13,582 nt of DNA from JAHDCC01 sp964551835 (GCA_964551835.1 CAZKEM010000063.1:1-13582), one strand, 5' to 3'; numbered from the stretch's first letter, positions 1 to 7,961 are shown. Numbers and translations are program-made. The notes: a model not told the origin generated them from the letters alone.

Positions 1-1
1 G

Positions 2-991
2 TCTCTCGATGAGGCGAGTGTTGCTTTGGCAACGGTAATCGCCAAGACTGGTGACGACGAAGTTCTTCTTGAGAAGGCGACGTCAATCGAGAAGTCGATA
101 ATCGAATATTCTGGCTTGGTTGAAGCAGCTAGAGCAAACAACCGTCTGAACTTTCCCGTTGGAGCCGCTTACCTTTCGATTGCTTCGAACCTGCTAGAAA
201 CAGACCTCTACCCGGCAACTGATGAGATATCGAATAGTCAGGCCGATTCGTACCGTTCGCGGTATAACGATCAGGTCGGCGTTTTTGGCTGTGTGCTGCT
301 GGCAGCGTTTTTTGTTGTACTGATGGTTTTGGTTGTGTTTCTCTTTCGCTGTCATCGATTCTTGTCCAAAAAATTCCACCGCTCCATCAATGGCCCGGTT
401 CTCGTGAGCCTTCTGTTGGCAGTTGGCGTCTTGGTTTGGTCGGCCATCGGTATGGCAAACCAGGTTGCGAGCGTAGATGGGGCCCGAGAGTCCGGCTATG
501 GCAATGTCCGGGCGTTAATCAACCTTAAAGGCAGCGGTTTCCGGGCCCAGAGTGAGGAGTCTCAATTTCTCATCGCTCGAGGGGGGATTCCCGAAGCGCA
601 GTTTTCGATCGAAGCTGACAAGGTTTCGGCCCAACTTGACATGCTCGGTGACGAAACAACCTATTTTTCCGATGAGGTCGAGATGTTGGAGAATGCTTGG
701 GAACAGTACCTAGAGCGTCGGAACAACGTCAAGGAACTGGCCCTCAACGGCAACCGGTTGGCAGCTATCGAATTGGCGCTCAACGCCGACAGGTCTTCGG
801 CAGCGGCGTTTAAAACGTTCGACGATCAGGTCGAGAAATTTCTCACTCGTAGCCAGGTTTCATTTGAGTCCGATATGGATTCAGCCCGGACCGCTCTCAG
901 GTACCTGGACCTGGCTGGGCCGTTCATGTTGTTGCTGGGCGCCGTCTTGATGTTCTTCGGGATGCAACAACGTATAAGGGAGTACCGATGA
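2..991 (+). CDS. glnX: GlnX-like membrane sensor protein, 5' end outside the window
   Basis: The frame is open to the left edge, so the gene starts upstream; the TTG at 26 is only the first start-like codon visible. The visible ~330 residues hold three hydrophobic segments. Counting from the TTG, they lie at about 85-107, 122-143 and 295-315. A short basic cytoplasmic loop (RCHRFLSKKFHR) separates the first two, and a ~150-residue helical extracytoplasmic domain sits between the second and third. Mycobacterial GlnX is ~440 residues with four membrane helices, so the first helix and part of the first external domain are probably missing here. The ATGA overlap with glnH at 988-991 indicates co-expression and translational coupling. 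In mycobacteria GlnX senses amino-acid-loaded GlnH and signals to PknG, which controls glutamate metabolism through GarA. The assignment rests on topology, length and the glnH partner, because sequence conservation in this family is low. Confidence 0.68.
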   Translation, partial: SLDEASVALATVIAKTGDDEVLLEKATSIEKSIIEYSGLVEAARANNRLNFPVGAAYLSIASNLLETDLYPATDEISNSQADSYRSRYNDQVGVFGCVLLAAFFVVLMVLVVFLFRCHRFLSKKFHRSINGPVLVSLLLAVGVLVWSAIGMANQVASVDGARESGYGNVRALINLKGSGFRAQSEESQFLIARGGIPEAQFSIEADKVSAQLDMLGDETTYFSDEVEMLENAWEQYLERRNNVKELALNGNRLAAIELALNADRSSAAAFKTFDDQVEKFLTRSQVSFESDMDSARTALRYLDLAGPFMLLLGAVLMFFGMQQRIREYR

Positions 992-1959
992 GGAGCCAGT
1001 GGAGTTCGAGATTTTGGCGCATACTAGCTTGTTGTGCGGCCGTGGTCCTTCTGGTTTCAGCTTGTGCCGAAGAGGCTCAGGACGATTTTCCAGCAGAGAC
1101 GATTGACGCCGTCCCCGAAGAGTCTGGCGACCAGGCCAAAGACCCTGGGTGTGACGAGTCCAATCCTACTGCTAGCTTGCGCCCGGCAGAGGCGATACTG
1201 GAAAGCACGGCCCCCGAGATTGAACAAATCAGGGCTGACGGCAAGCTGCGGGTCGGAGTCCCGGAAGACACGTTGTTGTTTGGGTTCCCAGATCAAGCCG
1301 GTGAGCTCCAAGGATTTGACGTCGAAATAGCTGGTCTGGTCGCTGACGCACTGGGGGTTGAACTCGACCTAGTCCCAGTTCAGACTTCGGAACGGATTCC
1401 AAAGTTGGAAAGCGAAGAGGTCGAAATGGTCGTTAAGACGATGACTATTTCGTGCGAGCGTTGGGCCCAAATTAACTTTTCGACCGTCTACTTTGATGCG
1501 GAACAGAAGATACTGGTCCGCAAAGGCTCCGACGTCGTCAACATTGAGGACTTCGAGTCTGACGGCGAGAACAAACCTAGGGTCTGCGCCGAGAGCGGAT
1601 CAACATCGATCAAAAACATCGGGGAGTTTGCCAACGTTGAGGCGGTGGCCGTAGGCAGCATCGCCCAATGCCTTGTCCTGTTCCAACAGGGGTCGGTCGA
1701 GGCCATCTCGACAGACGACGCGATTCTGGCTGGCCTTGCTGCCCAGGACCCGTTCGCTGTCGTCGGTGGTGACGGAATTTCTGACGAGCCATACGGGATT
1801 GGGATAAAGGCGGGCAACGACGAATTCACTCAGTTTGTAAATGAAGTCCTGGAACAGGCTCGAGTAAGTGGCGCCTGGGACGCAGCGTATAACGAACACT
1901 TAAAAGAGGTACTAACCCCGGACACCGATGTCGTTGCTCCGGTGCCTTCTTACCGTTGA
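988..1959 (+). CDS. glnH: GlnH-type amino-acid-binding lipoprotein (solute-binding protein family 3)
   Basis: The 323-residue product has a lipoprotein signal: basic start, hydrophobic stretch at 12-25 and lipobox V23-S24-A25-C26, so C26 is the likely lipidated residue. A spacer rich in acidic residues and proline (27-80) leads to a family 3 periplasmic-binding fold from about residue 83 (KLRVGVPED) to 311. Typical elements are LQGFDVEIAGLVADALGV, the TMTISCERW segment and AISTDDAILAG near the hinge. It should bind glutamate, aspartate or a related amino acid outside the membrane. No ABC permease or ATPase gene adjoins it. The neighbour is instead a membrane sensor gene overlapping by ATGA, which fits the GlnH-GlnX sensing pair better than an uptake system. 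The start ATG has an AGGGAG ribosome site just upstream. Substrate specificity is inferred from the family only. Confidence 0.85.
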   Translation: MRSQWSSRFWRILACCAAVVLLVSACAEEAQDDFPAETIDAVPEESGDQAKDPGCDESNPTASLRPAEAILESTAPEIEQIRADGKLRVGVPEDTLLFGFPDQAGELQGFDVEIAGLVADALGVELDLVPVQTSERIPKLESEEVEMVVKTMTISCERWAQINFSTVYFDAEQKILVRKGSDVVNIEDFESDGENKPRVCAESGSTSIKNIGEFANVEAVAVGSIAQCLVLFQQGSVEAISTDDAILAGLAAQDPFAVVGGDGISDEPYGIGIKAGNDEFTQFVNEVLEQARVSGAWDAAYNEHLKEVLTPDTDVVAPVPSYR

Positions 1960-1996
1960 TTTATCCCATGGTCGTGACGAATTGGTACTCGCAGTT

Positions 1997-2028
1997 TTGA
2001 CTTTGAACTGGTAGCGTTCCCATAGATT
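1997..2028 (+). promoter_or_regulatory. Possible ahcY promoter
   Basis: The 89-base gap between glnH and ahcY contains TTGACT (1997-2002), an overlapping alternative TTGAAC (2003-2008), and a TAGATT box (2023-2028). Spacings are 20 and 14 bases, neither ideal, so the call is weak. An AGGAG ribosome site (2039-2043) precedes the ahcY ATG. No riboswitch-like conserved core was recognised in the gap. Confidence 0.25.
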
Positions 2029-2048
2029 CGAATCCACTAGGAGCGAAA

Positions 2049-3518
2049 ATGACCCAGACCGTTCGTCCTGCTAGCGTGAGTGAAGGTGACTTCAAAGTCG
2101 CCGACCTATCTTTGGCCCCTGCTGGTCGCAAACAGATCGAACTGGCCGAACAGGAGATGCCGGGTTTGATGGCGTTACGGGCCGAGTTTACCGACTCTCA
2201 GCCGCTAGACGGAGCGAGGATCACCGGCAGCCTCCATATGACGATCCAAACGGCGGTGCTTATAGAAACGCTGACTGCCCTGGGTGCTCAGGTTCGCTGG
2301 GCGAGCTGCAATATTTTCTCGACACAGGACGAGGCCGCCGCAGCGATCGCGGTCGGCCCAACGGGAACCGTTGATAGCCCGTCCGGAACTCCAGTATACG
2401 CTTGGAAGGGCGAGACGCTTGAGGAGTACTGGTGGTGTACCGAACAGGCGCTACGTTGGCCTGACGCCGACGGAAACCCGAACCTCATCCTCGATGATGG
2501 GGGAGATGCCACGCTGTTGGTCCACAAGGGTGCCGAGTATGAAGCTGCTGGCGCCATCCCGGCAGCGACCGAAGACGACCCGGAAGAATGGGGTGTCATC
2601 ATTGACCTACTCGGCAAACTTCAGGCCGAAGACCCAAAACTGATGACCCGGATGGCTGAATCGGTTCGCGGTGTTTCAGAAGAAACAACGACTGGAGTGC
2701 ACCGGCTTTATGAGATGAAAGAGGCTGGCACGTTAGCGTTCCCGGCCATTAACGTAAACGATGCGGTAACCAAGTCGAAGTTCGACAATAAGTACGGTAC
2801 CCGGCATAGTCTGATCGACGGCATTAATCGCGGCACCGACGTGATGATTGGCGGCAAGACCTGTGTCGTACTCGGCTACGGCGACGTAGGAAAAGGTAGC
2901 GCCGAATCACTACGTGGCCAAGGGGCACGAGTGATTATCACCGAGATTGACCCGATTTGTGCGTTGCAGGCCGCCATGGACGGCTATCAGGTCGCTCGAG
3001 TCGAGGACGTTCTGTCAACGGCCGACATCTTTATCACTACCACTGGCAACAAGGACCTCATCACGGCTGAAATGATGGCGACCATGAAGCAAGGCGCCAT
3101 CGTAGGTAATGTCGGTCACTTCGACAACGAAGTAGATATGGCCGGCCTGTATGCCCAGAGCGATATTCAGCGGGTCAACATCAAACCGCAGGTCGACGAG
3201 TTTGTCTTTCCGGATGGCCATTCGATCATCGTTCTGAGCGAAGGCCGATTGCTGAACCTCGGAAACGCCACCGGCCACCCGAGTTTTGTGATGTCTGCTA
3301 GTTTCACCAATCAGGTGCTCGCACAAATCGAGCTCCATCAAAACGCTGAGGCTTACGGCTTGGACGTAGTCGTTTTGCCGAAGTACCTGGATGAGAAGGT
3401 TGCTCGCTTGCATCTCGATGCGTTAGGCGTTCGTTTAACTGAGCTTTCGCCGGAGCAGGCCGACTACATTGGCGTACCTGTCGAAGGCCCCTACAAGCCG
3501 GAACATTACCGCTATTAG
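2049..3518 (+). CDS. ahcY: S-adenosyl-L-homocysteine hydrolase (adenosylhomocysteinase)
   Basis: This cytosolic, NAD-dependent, usually tetrameric enzyme reversibly splits S-adenosylhomocysteine into adenosine and homocysteine, removing the inhibitory product of SAM-dependent methylation. The 489-residue length matches the long bacterial/actinobacterial form, with an insertion around residues 175-215 (EEWGVIIDLLGKL to GVSEETTTGV). Visible signatures are GARITGSLHMTIQTAVLIETL near the N-terminus, substrate-domain residues in FPAINVNDAVTKSKFDNKYG, the NAD-binding loop G276-Y-G-D-V-G-K-G283, and the C-terminal tail ending KPEHYRY, whose Lys and Tyr reach the neighbouring subunit's cofactor site. 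The start is ATG with AGGAG six bases upstream. It follows glnH after an 89-base gap and probably has its own promoter. Its last bases are imperfectly repeated at 4403-4432. Confidence 0.97.
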   Translation: MTQTVRPASVSEGDFKVADLSLAPAGRKQIELAEQEMPGLMALRAEFTDSQPLDGARITGSLHMTIQTAVLIETLTALGAQVRWASCNIFSTQDEAAAAIAVGPTGTVDSPSGTPVYAWKGETLEEYWWCTEQALRWPDADGNPNLILDDGGDATLLVHKGAEYEAAGAIPAATEDDPEEWGVIIDLLGKLQAEDPKLMTRMAESVRGVSEETTTGVHRLYEMKEAGTLAFPAINVNDAVTKSKFDNKYGTRHSLIDGINRGTDVMIGGKTCVVLGYGDVGKGSAESLRGQGARVIITEIDPICALQAAMDGYQVARVEDVLSTADIFITTTGNKDLITAEMMATMKQGAIVGNVGHFDNEVDMAGLYAQSDIQRVNIKPQVDEFVFPDGHSIIVLSEGRLLNLGNATGHPSFVMSASFTNQVLAQIELHQNAEAYGLDVVVLPKYLDEKVARLHLDALGVRLTELSPEQADYIGVPVEGPYKPEHYRY

Positions 3519-3523
3519 ATTCG
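3494..3523 (+). repeat. ahcY 3'-end repeat, copy 1
   Basis: This 30-base segment covers the last codons and stop of ahcY plus five bases. It matches 4403-4432 at 25 of 30 positions. Both copies share CAAGCCGGAA, then TACCGC, then ATTCG at the right edge. See copy 2. Confidence 0.75.
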
Positions 3524-3602
3524 TCTAGATGAGTTAGAAAGAGTCATAGATGTTGGCTGTTCAAAGTCATTGTTTTGGACGGGCTAAGACGACCGGTGCG
3601 GG

Positions 3603-4405
3603 CTATGGGCACGATGGCAACTGTGGTGGCGCGCTTCCGAGGCGAGTCGGAGCGCTGCCGCTTGAACCTGCGAACGGTTTGACCATCGTAAGCTGACCGT
3701 ACACGGAGTCGACGGTCGTAAGAAGGTCCGGGGGCACTTGGACCGGAGTCGGCGTGAAGGGCTCTGGGCCCCTGATTCGACAAGCCAATTTCGAGCCCGG
3801 AGCAACGAGGTGCGGCCAAGCCACGAGCCTCCAACTTCACGTTGATGGCGTAATAACTGGGCCCCAAGTCCAGCGGCAAGAAATCCGGTCGCGTAGTCGA
3901 GGGCTTGCACTGGCAGCCCTACTGGAACGTGACTTTCTGGCCTAGCGGCTTAGCCACCGGCCGCTCGAATGCCGGTTGTTGACCGCACGATTGAGTCGAA
4001 GCCTCGGCGGCCAGCCCATGGACCGATCCAGTCAAAGGCCGAAATTTGGACGATGACAATACCTGGCCGCAGTTCGGCTACAAGTTCTGGTGTCAGGCCG
4101 TAGCCATCCATGGCCCCAGGTCGGTACGCGTCGAGCCAGACGTCTGGGTCGGCCAGTACCCGGCGGATAGTCTCAGTGCCTTCGGAGCTTCTTAGATCAA
4201 TTGATGTATTTCGTTTGCCGGATCCGGTGGCCATTACACAGATCGGTATTGACGGAAGGTGATCTGCTCCGACACGTAGAACATCAGCACCAAACGACGC
4301 CAACATATTTCCGGCTACCGGTCCTGCCAAAACTCTTGAACAATCGACAATACGGTGCCCGCCTAGTGGACTGTTCGGGTTGACGGTCGTCGCGGTTGGG
4401 CTCAA
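3603..4405 (-). pseudogene. Broken CoA-transferase family III (CaiB/BaiF) gene
   Basis: Read on the minus strand, this stretch encodes the C-terminal half of a CoA-transferase III of the kind that moves CoA between organic acids. Recognisable family blocks are RIVDCSRVLAGPVAGNMLASFGADVLRV, then GSGKRNTSIDLRS, then DAYRPGAMDGYGL and GPWAGRRGFDSIVRSTTGI. These end at an in-frame TAA (3950-3952). The same frame continues with ARPESHVPVGLPVQALDYATGFLAAG and GGSWLGRTSLLRARNWLVESG, which also fit the family. Near 3750-3775 the frame shifts by one or two bases, and the expected tail (PEPFTPTPVQVPPDLLTTVDSVYGQLTMVKP) follows in another frame to the stop at 3603. The N-terminal half normally present in the ~400-450-residue family is missing; a TAG lies three codons before the first usable TTG. 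The gene is therefore 5'-truncated, stopped and frameshifted. The truncation point coincides with the edge of the ahcY-tail repeat at 4403. Sequencing error cannot explain the missing half. Confidence 0.85.
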
Positions 4406-4432
4406 GCCGGAATACTACCGCGATTTAATTCG
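4403..4432 (+). repeat. ahcY 3'-end repeat, copy 2
   Basis: This is an imperfect direct copy of the ahcY end, 25 of 30 bases identical, 909 bp after copy 1. In the ahcY reading frame it gives KPEYYRD followed by LIR and a TAA, against KPEHYRY-stop in the intact gene. Similarity stops abruptly at its left edge, where the CoA-transferase remnant begins. It could be one arm of an old insertion duplication or the tail of a lost second ahcY. Confidence 0.7.
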
Positions 4433-4456
4433 GTAAAATTCGCCAAAATTCGCCAA
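4427..4456 (+). repeat. Three tandem 10-bp AATTCG repeats upstream of comF
   Basis: Three 10-base units start at 4427 (AATTCGGTAA), 4437 and 4447 (both AATTCGCCAA), followed by a run of A to 4460. The period is close to one DNA helical turn and the block lies directly upstream of a TATAAT-like box. It may act as a curved or UP-like promoter element or a set of protein sites. The first unit overlaps the end of ahcY repeat copy 2. Confidence 0.8.
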
Positions 4457-4472
4457 AAAACTTATAACTCTT

Positions 4473-4478
4473 GATAAT
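4473..4478 (+). promoter_or_regulatory. Probable -10 box of comF
   Basis: GATAAT matches the TATAAT consensus at five of six positions and lies 22 bases before the comF ATG at 4501. No convincing -35 box is seen at the proper distance; the phased A/T repeats occupy that position instead. Confidence 0.4.
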
Positions 4479-4500
4479 GTCTGGCCTATGAGAGTCGGAT

Positions 4501-5145
4501 ATGATCCAACCTGCGCTTCAGGCGGGCAGCCATATGTTCCTTGACGTGCGATGCCCGGGATGCAACCGAGGCTACTTCAAACTGCGCTCGCCCGTATGCC
4601 CTAAATGTGTTGAAGGGTTTGGACCAGCGATGCAGCTCAACATCGCAGGCATGGCAATGACTATTGCGGGTGCCCAACACGAAGGAGCCGCTAGACGGAT
4701 CGTTTTAGCAGGCAAGTCCGATGGTCGTACCGCCGTATTTCGCCAGATGGCAAGGTATCTCGTTGAACTGAGCGAACTGCGACGGATGGCCTCTCTGTGT
4801 GATTCGGTTGCGTGGGTTCCCGGTTTGCCGGCAAATGTTCAGACCCGGGGCTATGACCAAGGAGCGATACTGGCGAGAGGAGTTGCGACCTCGATGGGCC
4901 TGCCCTCAACTGGGCTATTCAGACGTCGAGCGGGCAGTGCCCAAACCGGTCGGAGTCGCCAACAGCGTCAGCTCGGTCCTCGGCTGTCGTTGACCAAAAC
5001 CCCGCCTTCTCGCGTGTTGCTTGTAGATGATGTTATTACTACCGGCGTCTCGATGCAGGTCGCCGCCGATTGCTTACGTCGCAGCGGGGCCGAATTCGTC
5101 GCTGGGGTGTCATTAACGACCCGGTTCACGTGCCACACCTCATAA
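4501..5145 (+). CDS. comF: ComF-family phosphoribosyltransferase-like protein
   Basis: The 214-residue product has the ComF layout. An N-terminal zinc-ribbon-like cysteine set (C18-P-G-C21 and C33-P-K-C36) is followed by a type I phosphoribosyltransferase fold. The PRPP-binding loop is VLLVDDVITTGVSM at about residues 172-185, and the WVPGLPANVQTRGYDQGAILARGVA block is the usual ComF signature before it. ComF is needed for DNA uptake in competent bacteria, but in actinobacteria its role is unclear and the gene simply sits upstream of secA. The ATG at 4501 has a GAGAG sequence six bases upstream; an in-frame ATG at 4534 would remove 11 residues and keep the cysteines. It lies 63 bases before the secA start, with no hpf between. 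The C-terminus is normal for the family. Confidence 0.88.
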   Translation: MIQPALQAGSHMFLDVRCPGCNRGYFKLRSPVCPKCVEGFGPAMQLNIAGMAMTIAGAQHEGAARRIVLAGKSDGRTAVFRQMARYLVELSELRRMASLCDSVAWVPGLPANVQTRGYDQGAILARGVATSMGLPSTGLFRRRAGSAQTGRSRQQRQLGPRLSLTKTPPSRVLLVDDVITTGVSMQVAADCLRRSGAEFVAGVSLTTRFTCHTS

Positions 5146-5193
5146 AATCCCCTGATCCCGTTGCCCCTAAGCAACCAGAGCTCCGGAGTCCAG

Positions 5194-5199
5194 TACACT
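5194..5199 (+). promoter_or_regulatory. Possible -10 box for a leaderless secA mRNA
   Basis: TACACT fits TANNNT and ends nine bases before the secA ATG (5209). Transcription would then start at or next to the start codon. No Shine-Dalgarno sequence lies at a usable distance (GGAG at 5184-5187 is about 21 bases away). No good -35 box is seen. Confidence 0.35.
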
Positions 5200-5208
5200 T
5201 TGGCCAAG

Positions 5209-7941
5209 ATGAAGTTTTTAGATAAAGTCCTGCGCGCCGGAGACGGCAAAAGAGTCAAAGCTGTTAAGTCGGTTGTGGACCCGATTAATTCCTTGGAGCC
5301 CGAATATCAGAAGCTCAGTGATACTGAGCTTCAGAACAAAACGGTCGAATTTAAAGAACGCATCGACAACGGGGAATCGCTCGACGACTTGATGGCCGAA
5401 GCCTTTGCCGCCATCAGGGAAGCGGCCATTCGTGTTGTCGGGCAACGACACTATGACGTGCAGATGATGGGCGGGGCGGCGTTGCACTGGGGTTCGGTCG
5501 CCGAAATGAAGACTGGTGAAGGTAAAACGCTTGTCTCAACCCTCGCCGCTTACTTGAATGCTCTGAGCGGGGACGGAGTTCACATCGTCACAGTCAACGA
5601 CTACCTGGCGTCACGAGATGCTGAATGGACAGGGCGGATTCATAAATGGATGGGTCTGACGATGGGTTTGGTCGTTCCGGGTAACGCTACGTCAGCTCAT
5701 AAACGCGAACAATACGCTGCCGATATCACGTACGGCACGAACAACGAGTTTGGCTTCGACTACTTGCGCGACAATATGGCGTCCAGCTTGGAAAACATGA
5801 CCCAGCGGTCTCACGCGTTTGCGATTATTGATGAGATCGATTCGATCCTAATCGACGAAGCACGAACGCCGCTGATTATTAGCGGCAAAGTAAAGGGTGC
5901 CGCTGATCTCTACTACAAATTTGCCGATGCAGTCCTTGAACTTGAGCGGGACGAAGACTACGACGTCGATGAAGAAAAACGAATCGTCGCTATCACTGAA
6001 TATGGCGTCACTAAGGTTGAGAAGCTATTTGGCGTCCAGAATCTCTACGACGGAGCCCAAAGTGATCTTGTCCACCAACTGAACGTCGCCCTAAAAGCAA
6101 AAGAGCTTTTCCAGCGAGACAAGGACTATCTCGTTGCCGAGGGTCAGGTCAAGATTGTTGATGAGTTCACCGGTCGAGTTCTCGATGGTCGGCGATGGTC
6201 AGATGGTCTGCACCAAGCTGTCGAGGCTAAGGAAGGTGTCGAGATAAAGGAAGAGCAGCAGACGCTGGCGACAGTTACGCTGCAGAACTACTTCCGTCTC
6301 TACGACAAATTGGCCGGAATGACCGGTACAGCCATGGCGGACGCAGCCGAGCTCGAAACAACCTACAACCTCGCGGTAGTTCAGATTCCGACCAATAAAC
6401 CCCTAATCCGAATGGACAAAACCGACCTGGTATACAAGTCCGAGGACGCAAAGTTCTCGGCTGTCGTCGACGATCTTGAAGAACGCATCGAAGCCGGTCA
6501 ACCGGTTCTCGTCGGTACTGCCTCTGTTGAGAAATCCGAGAAACTCGGCAAGTTGTTGAAGCTTCGTGGAATCAGCCACGAGGTGTTGAACGCCAAGGCG
6601 AACTTCCGTGAAGCCGACATCGTTGCCCAGGCTGGCAAGCCTGGATCGGTGACGGTCGCAACCAATATGGCCGGTCGTGGCGTCGACATTATTTTGGGCG
6701 GGAACGCCGAGAAATTGGCCGAATCGGACACGAAGGCTTCTGGGTTTGAACTCGACACCGAAGAAGGCGACGCCTATTACCAAGATCGACTTCGCTACTG
6801 GGACCCGATATGTGACCAAGAAGGAGAACGAGTAATAGACGCTGGCGGGTTGTATGTTTTGGCCACTGAGCGCCATGAAAGTCGCCGCATTGACGACCAG
6901 CTCCGAGGTCGATCAGGACGCCAAGGTGATCCAGGAGAGAGCCGGTTCTACCTATCGTTAGAAGACGACCTGATGCGAGTCTTTGCCACAGGGGCCATGG
7001 ACTGGGTTATGGGTCGAGCCTTGCCAGAGAACGTTCCAATCGAATCTAAGGCGGTCACTAAGTCGGTTGAACGGGCCCAAACAACGGTGGAGCAACGAAA
7101 CGCCGAGACTCGTAAGAACGTTTTGAAATACGATGAGGTTTACAATCAGCAGCGCAACGTCATCTATGAACGACGGCAGCAGATCCTAGAACAAGGTGAT
7201 CTGCGAGAGGACTCGATCGCTGGGATATCTGAAGTCGCAGCCCACCTGGTAGACGTCCATTGTGCAGGTTTGGACGATGAATGGGACCTCGAGAGTCTCG
7301 AAACCGACCTGAAGACGTACTGGCAGACGAAGCTTACCAGCGAAGACTTCGAGGGTCGCGGCGTTGAGGCCATTCAAGAAATGATTGAGGACGAGGGCCA
7401 CGAACTCTATGAGGAGCGTGAGGAGTTAATAACGCCTCCGGTGCTACGCCAAATCGAACGTCAGGTCATGCTGCAGCTGATCGACCGGCGCTGGCGAGAT
7501 CATCTTGGCGAAATGCAAGCTCTCCGAGAAGGTATTGGCCTGCGAGCTATCGGCCAACGGGATCCATTGACCGAATGGCAGCGCGAAGGCTTCGATATCT
7601 TCGAAGGCATGATTCTGTCTCTGTCATTGGACTACGTACGGTATGTGATGCAGGTCCAGGTGGTCAAGAAATCGGATGAAGAGTCGGAATCTCAGGACGC
7701 CGAATCGCAGCCTCAGAACCCTAAGAAGGGCAAAGCGACGCCTGCCAAGGCTGCGCAAACCACGACTTCTTCGCCTGTTACCGCCAACATGAAGGCTCAG
7801 AAAGACGACGCAACCGCGACTGGACCCGAAACTCCCAAGGCGAAGACCCCAATCGTGAAAGACGATTGGGACAAGACACCGCGTAACGCTAAATGTCCGT
7901 GTGGAAACGGAAAGAAATACAAAGTCTGCCACGGCCGCTAA
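5209..7941 (+). CDS. secA: Preprotein translocase ATPase subunit SecA
   Basis: SecA is the ATP-driven motor that pushes unfolded preproteins through the SecYEG channel at the inner face of the membrane. The start chosen is ATG 5209 (MKFLDKVL), the usual SecA beginning; an in-frame TTG at 5161 would add 16 non-family residues. From this start the protein has 910 residues, normal for full-length SecA. Visible elements in order are Walker A M100-K-T-G-E-G-K-T107, the DEID box at 208-211 within the IDEIDSILIDEARTPLI block, the preprotein-binding domain, the second motor domain with TNMAGRGVDIILGG (485-498), the arginine-rich RGRSGRQGDPGESRFYLSLEDDLM, a charged flexible linker (about 826-885), and a C-terminal zinc SEC-C motif (C896-P-C898, C907-H908) that binds SecB or ribosomes in other bacteria. 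All key residues are present. This is the housekeeping SecA1 type, because the C-terminal domain is intact. Confidence 0.98.
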   Translation: MKFLDKVLRAGDGKRVKAVKSVVDPINSLEPEYQKLSDTELQNKTVEFKERIDNGESLDDLMAEAFAAIREAAIRVVGQRHYDVQMMGGAALHWGSVAEMKTGEGKTLVSTLAAYLNALSGDGVHIVTVNDYLASRDAEWTGRIHKWMGLTMGLVVPGNATSAHKREQYAADITYGTNNEFGFDYLRDNMASSLENMTQRSHAFAIIDEIDSILIDEARTPLIISGKVKGAADLYYKFADAVLELERDEDYDVDEEKRIVAITEYGVTKVEKLFGVQNLYDGAQSDLVHQLNVALKAKELFQRDKDYLVAEGQVKIVDEFTGRVLDGRRWSDGLHQAVEAKEGVEIKEEQQTLATVTLQNYFRLYDKLAGMTGTAMADAAELETTYNLAVVQIPTNKPLIRMDKTDLVYKSEDAKFSAVVDDLEERIEAGQPVLVGTASVEKSEKLGKLLKLRGISHEVLNAKANFREADIVAQAGKPGSVTVATNMAGRGVDIILGGNAEKLAESDTKASGFELDTEEGDAYYQDRLRYWDPICDQEGERVIDAGGLYVLATERHESRRIDDQLRGRSGRQGDPGESRFYLSLEDDLMRVFATGAMDWVMGRALPENVPIESKAVTKSVERAQTTVEQRNAETRKNVLKYDEVYNQQRNVIYERRQQILEQGDLREDSIAGISEVAAHLVDVHCAGLDDEWDLESLETDLKTYWQTKLTSEDFEGRGVEAIQEMIEDEGHELYEEREELITPPVLRQIERQVMLQLIDRRWRDHLGEMQALREGIGLRAIGQRDPLTEWQREGFDIFEGMILSLSLDYVRYVMQVQVVKKSDEESESQDAESQPQNPKKGKATPAKAAQTTTSSPVTANMKAQKDDATATGPETPKAKTPIVKDDWDKTPRNAKCPCGNGKKYKVCHGR

Positions 7942-7946
7942 CCCGT

Positions 7947-7952
7947 TAGAAT
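7947..7952 (+). promoter_or_regulatory. Possible -10 box for a leaderless prfB mRNA
   Basis: TAGAAT is a strong TANNNT match and ends nine bases before the prfB GTG at 7962, the same gap as at secA. There is no Shine-Dalgarno sequence in the 20-base space after secA. The gene may be both co-transcribed with secA and transcribed from this leaderless start. Confidence 0.4.
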
Positions 7953-7961
7953 TCGGCCCGA

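Noticed and set aside
1960..2048. SAH- or SAM-responsive riboswitch upstream of ahcY
   Set aside because: The gap is only 89 bases and no conserved riboswitch core or expression-platform hairpin was recognised.
3754..3945. Plus-strand open frame of 63 codons in the ahcY-comF interval
   Set aside because: It is a shadow of the minus-strand CoA-transferase remnant, has no ribosome site and its product has no recognisable features.
4488..4544. Alternative ATG at 4488, nine bases after the GATAAT box, as a leaderless start
   Set aside because: It is in a different frame from comF and stops after 18 codons. A leader peptide is possible but unsupported.
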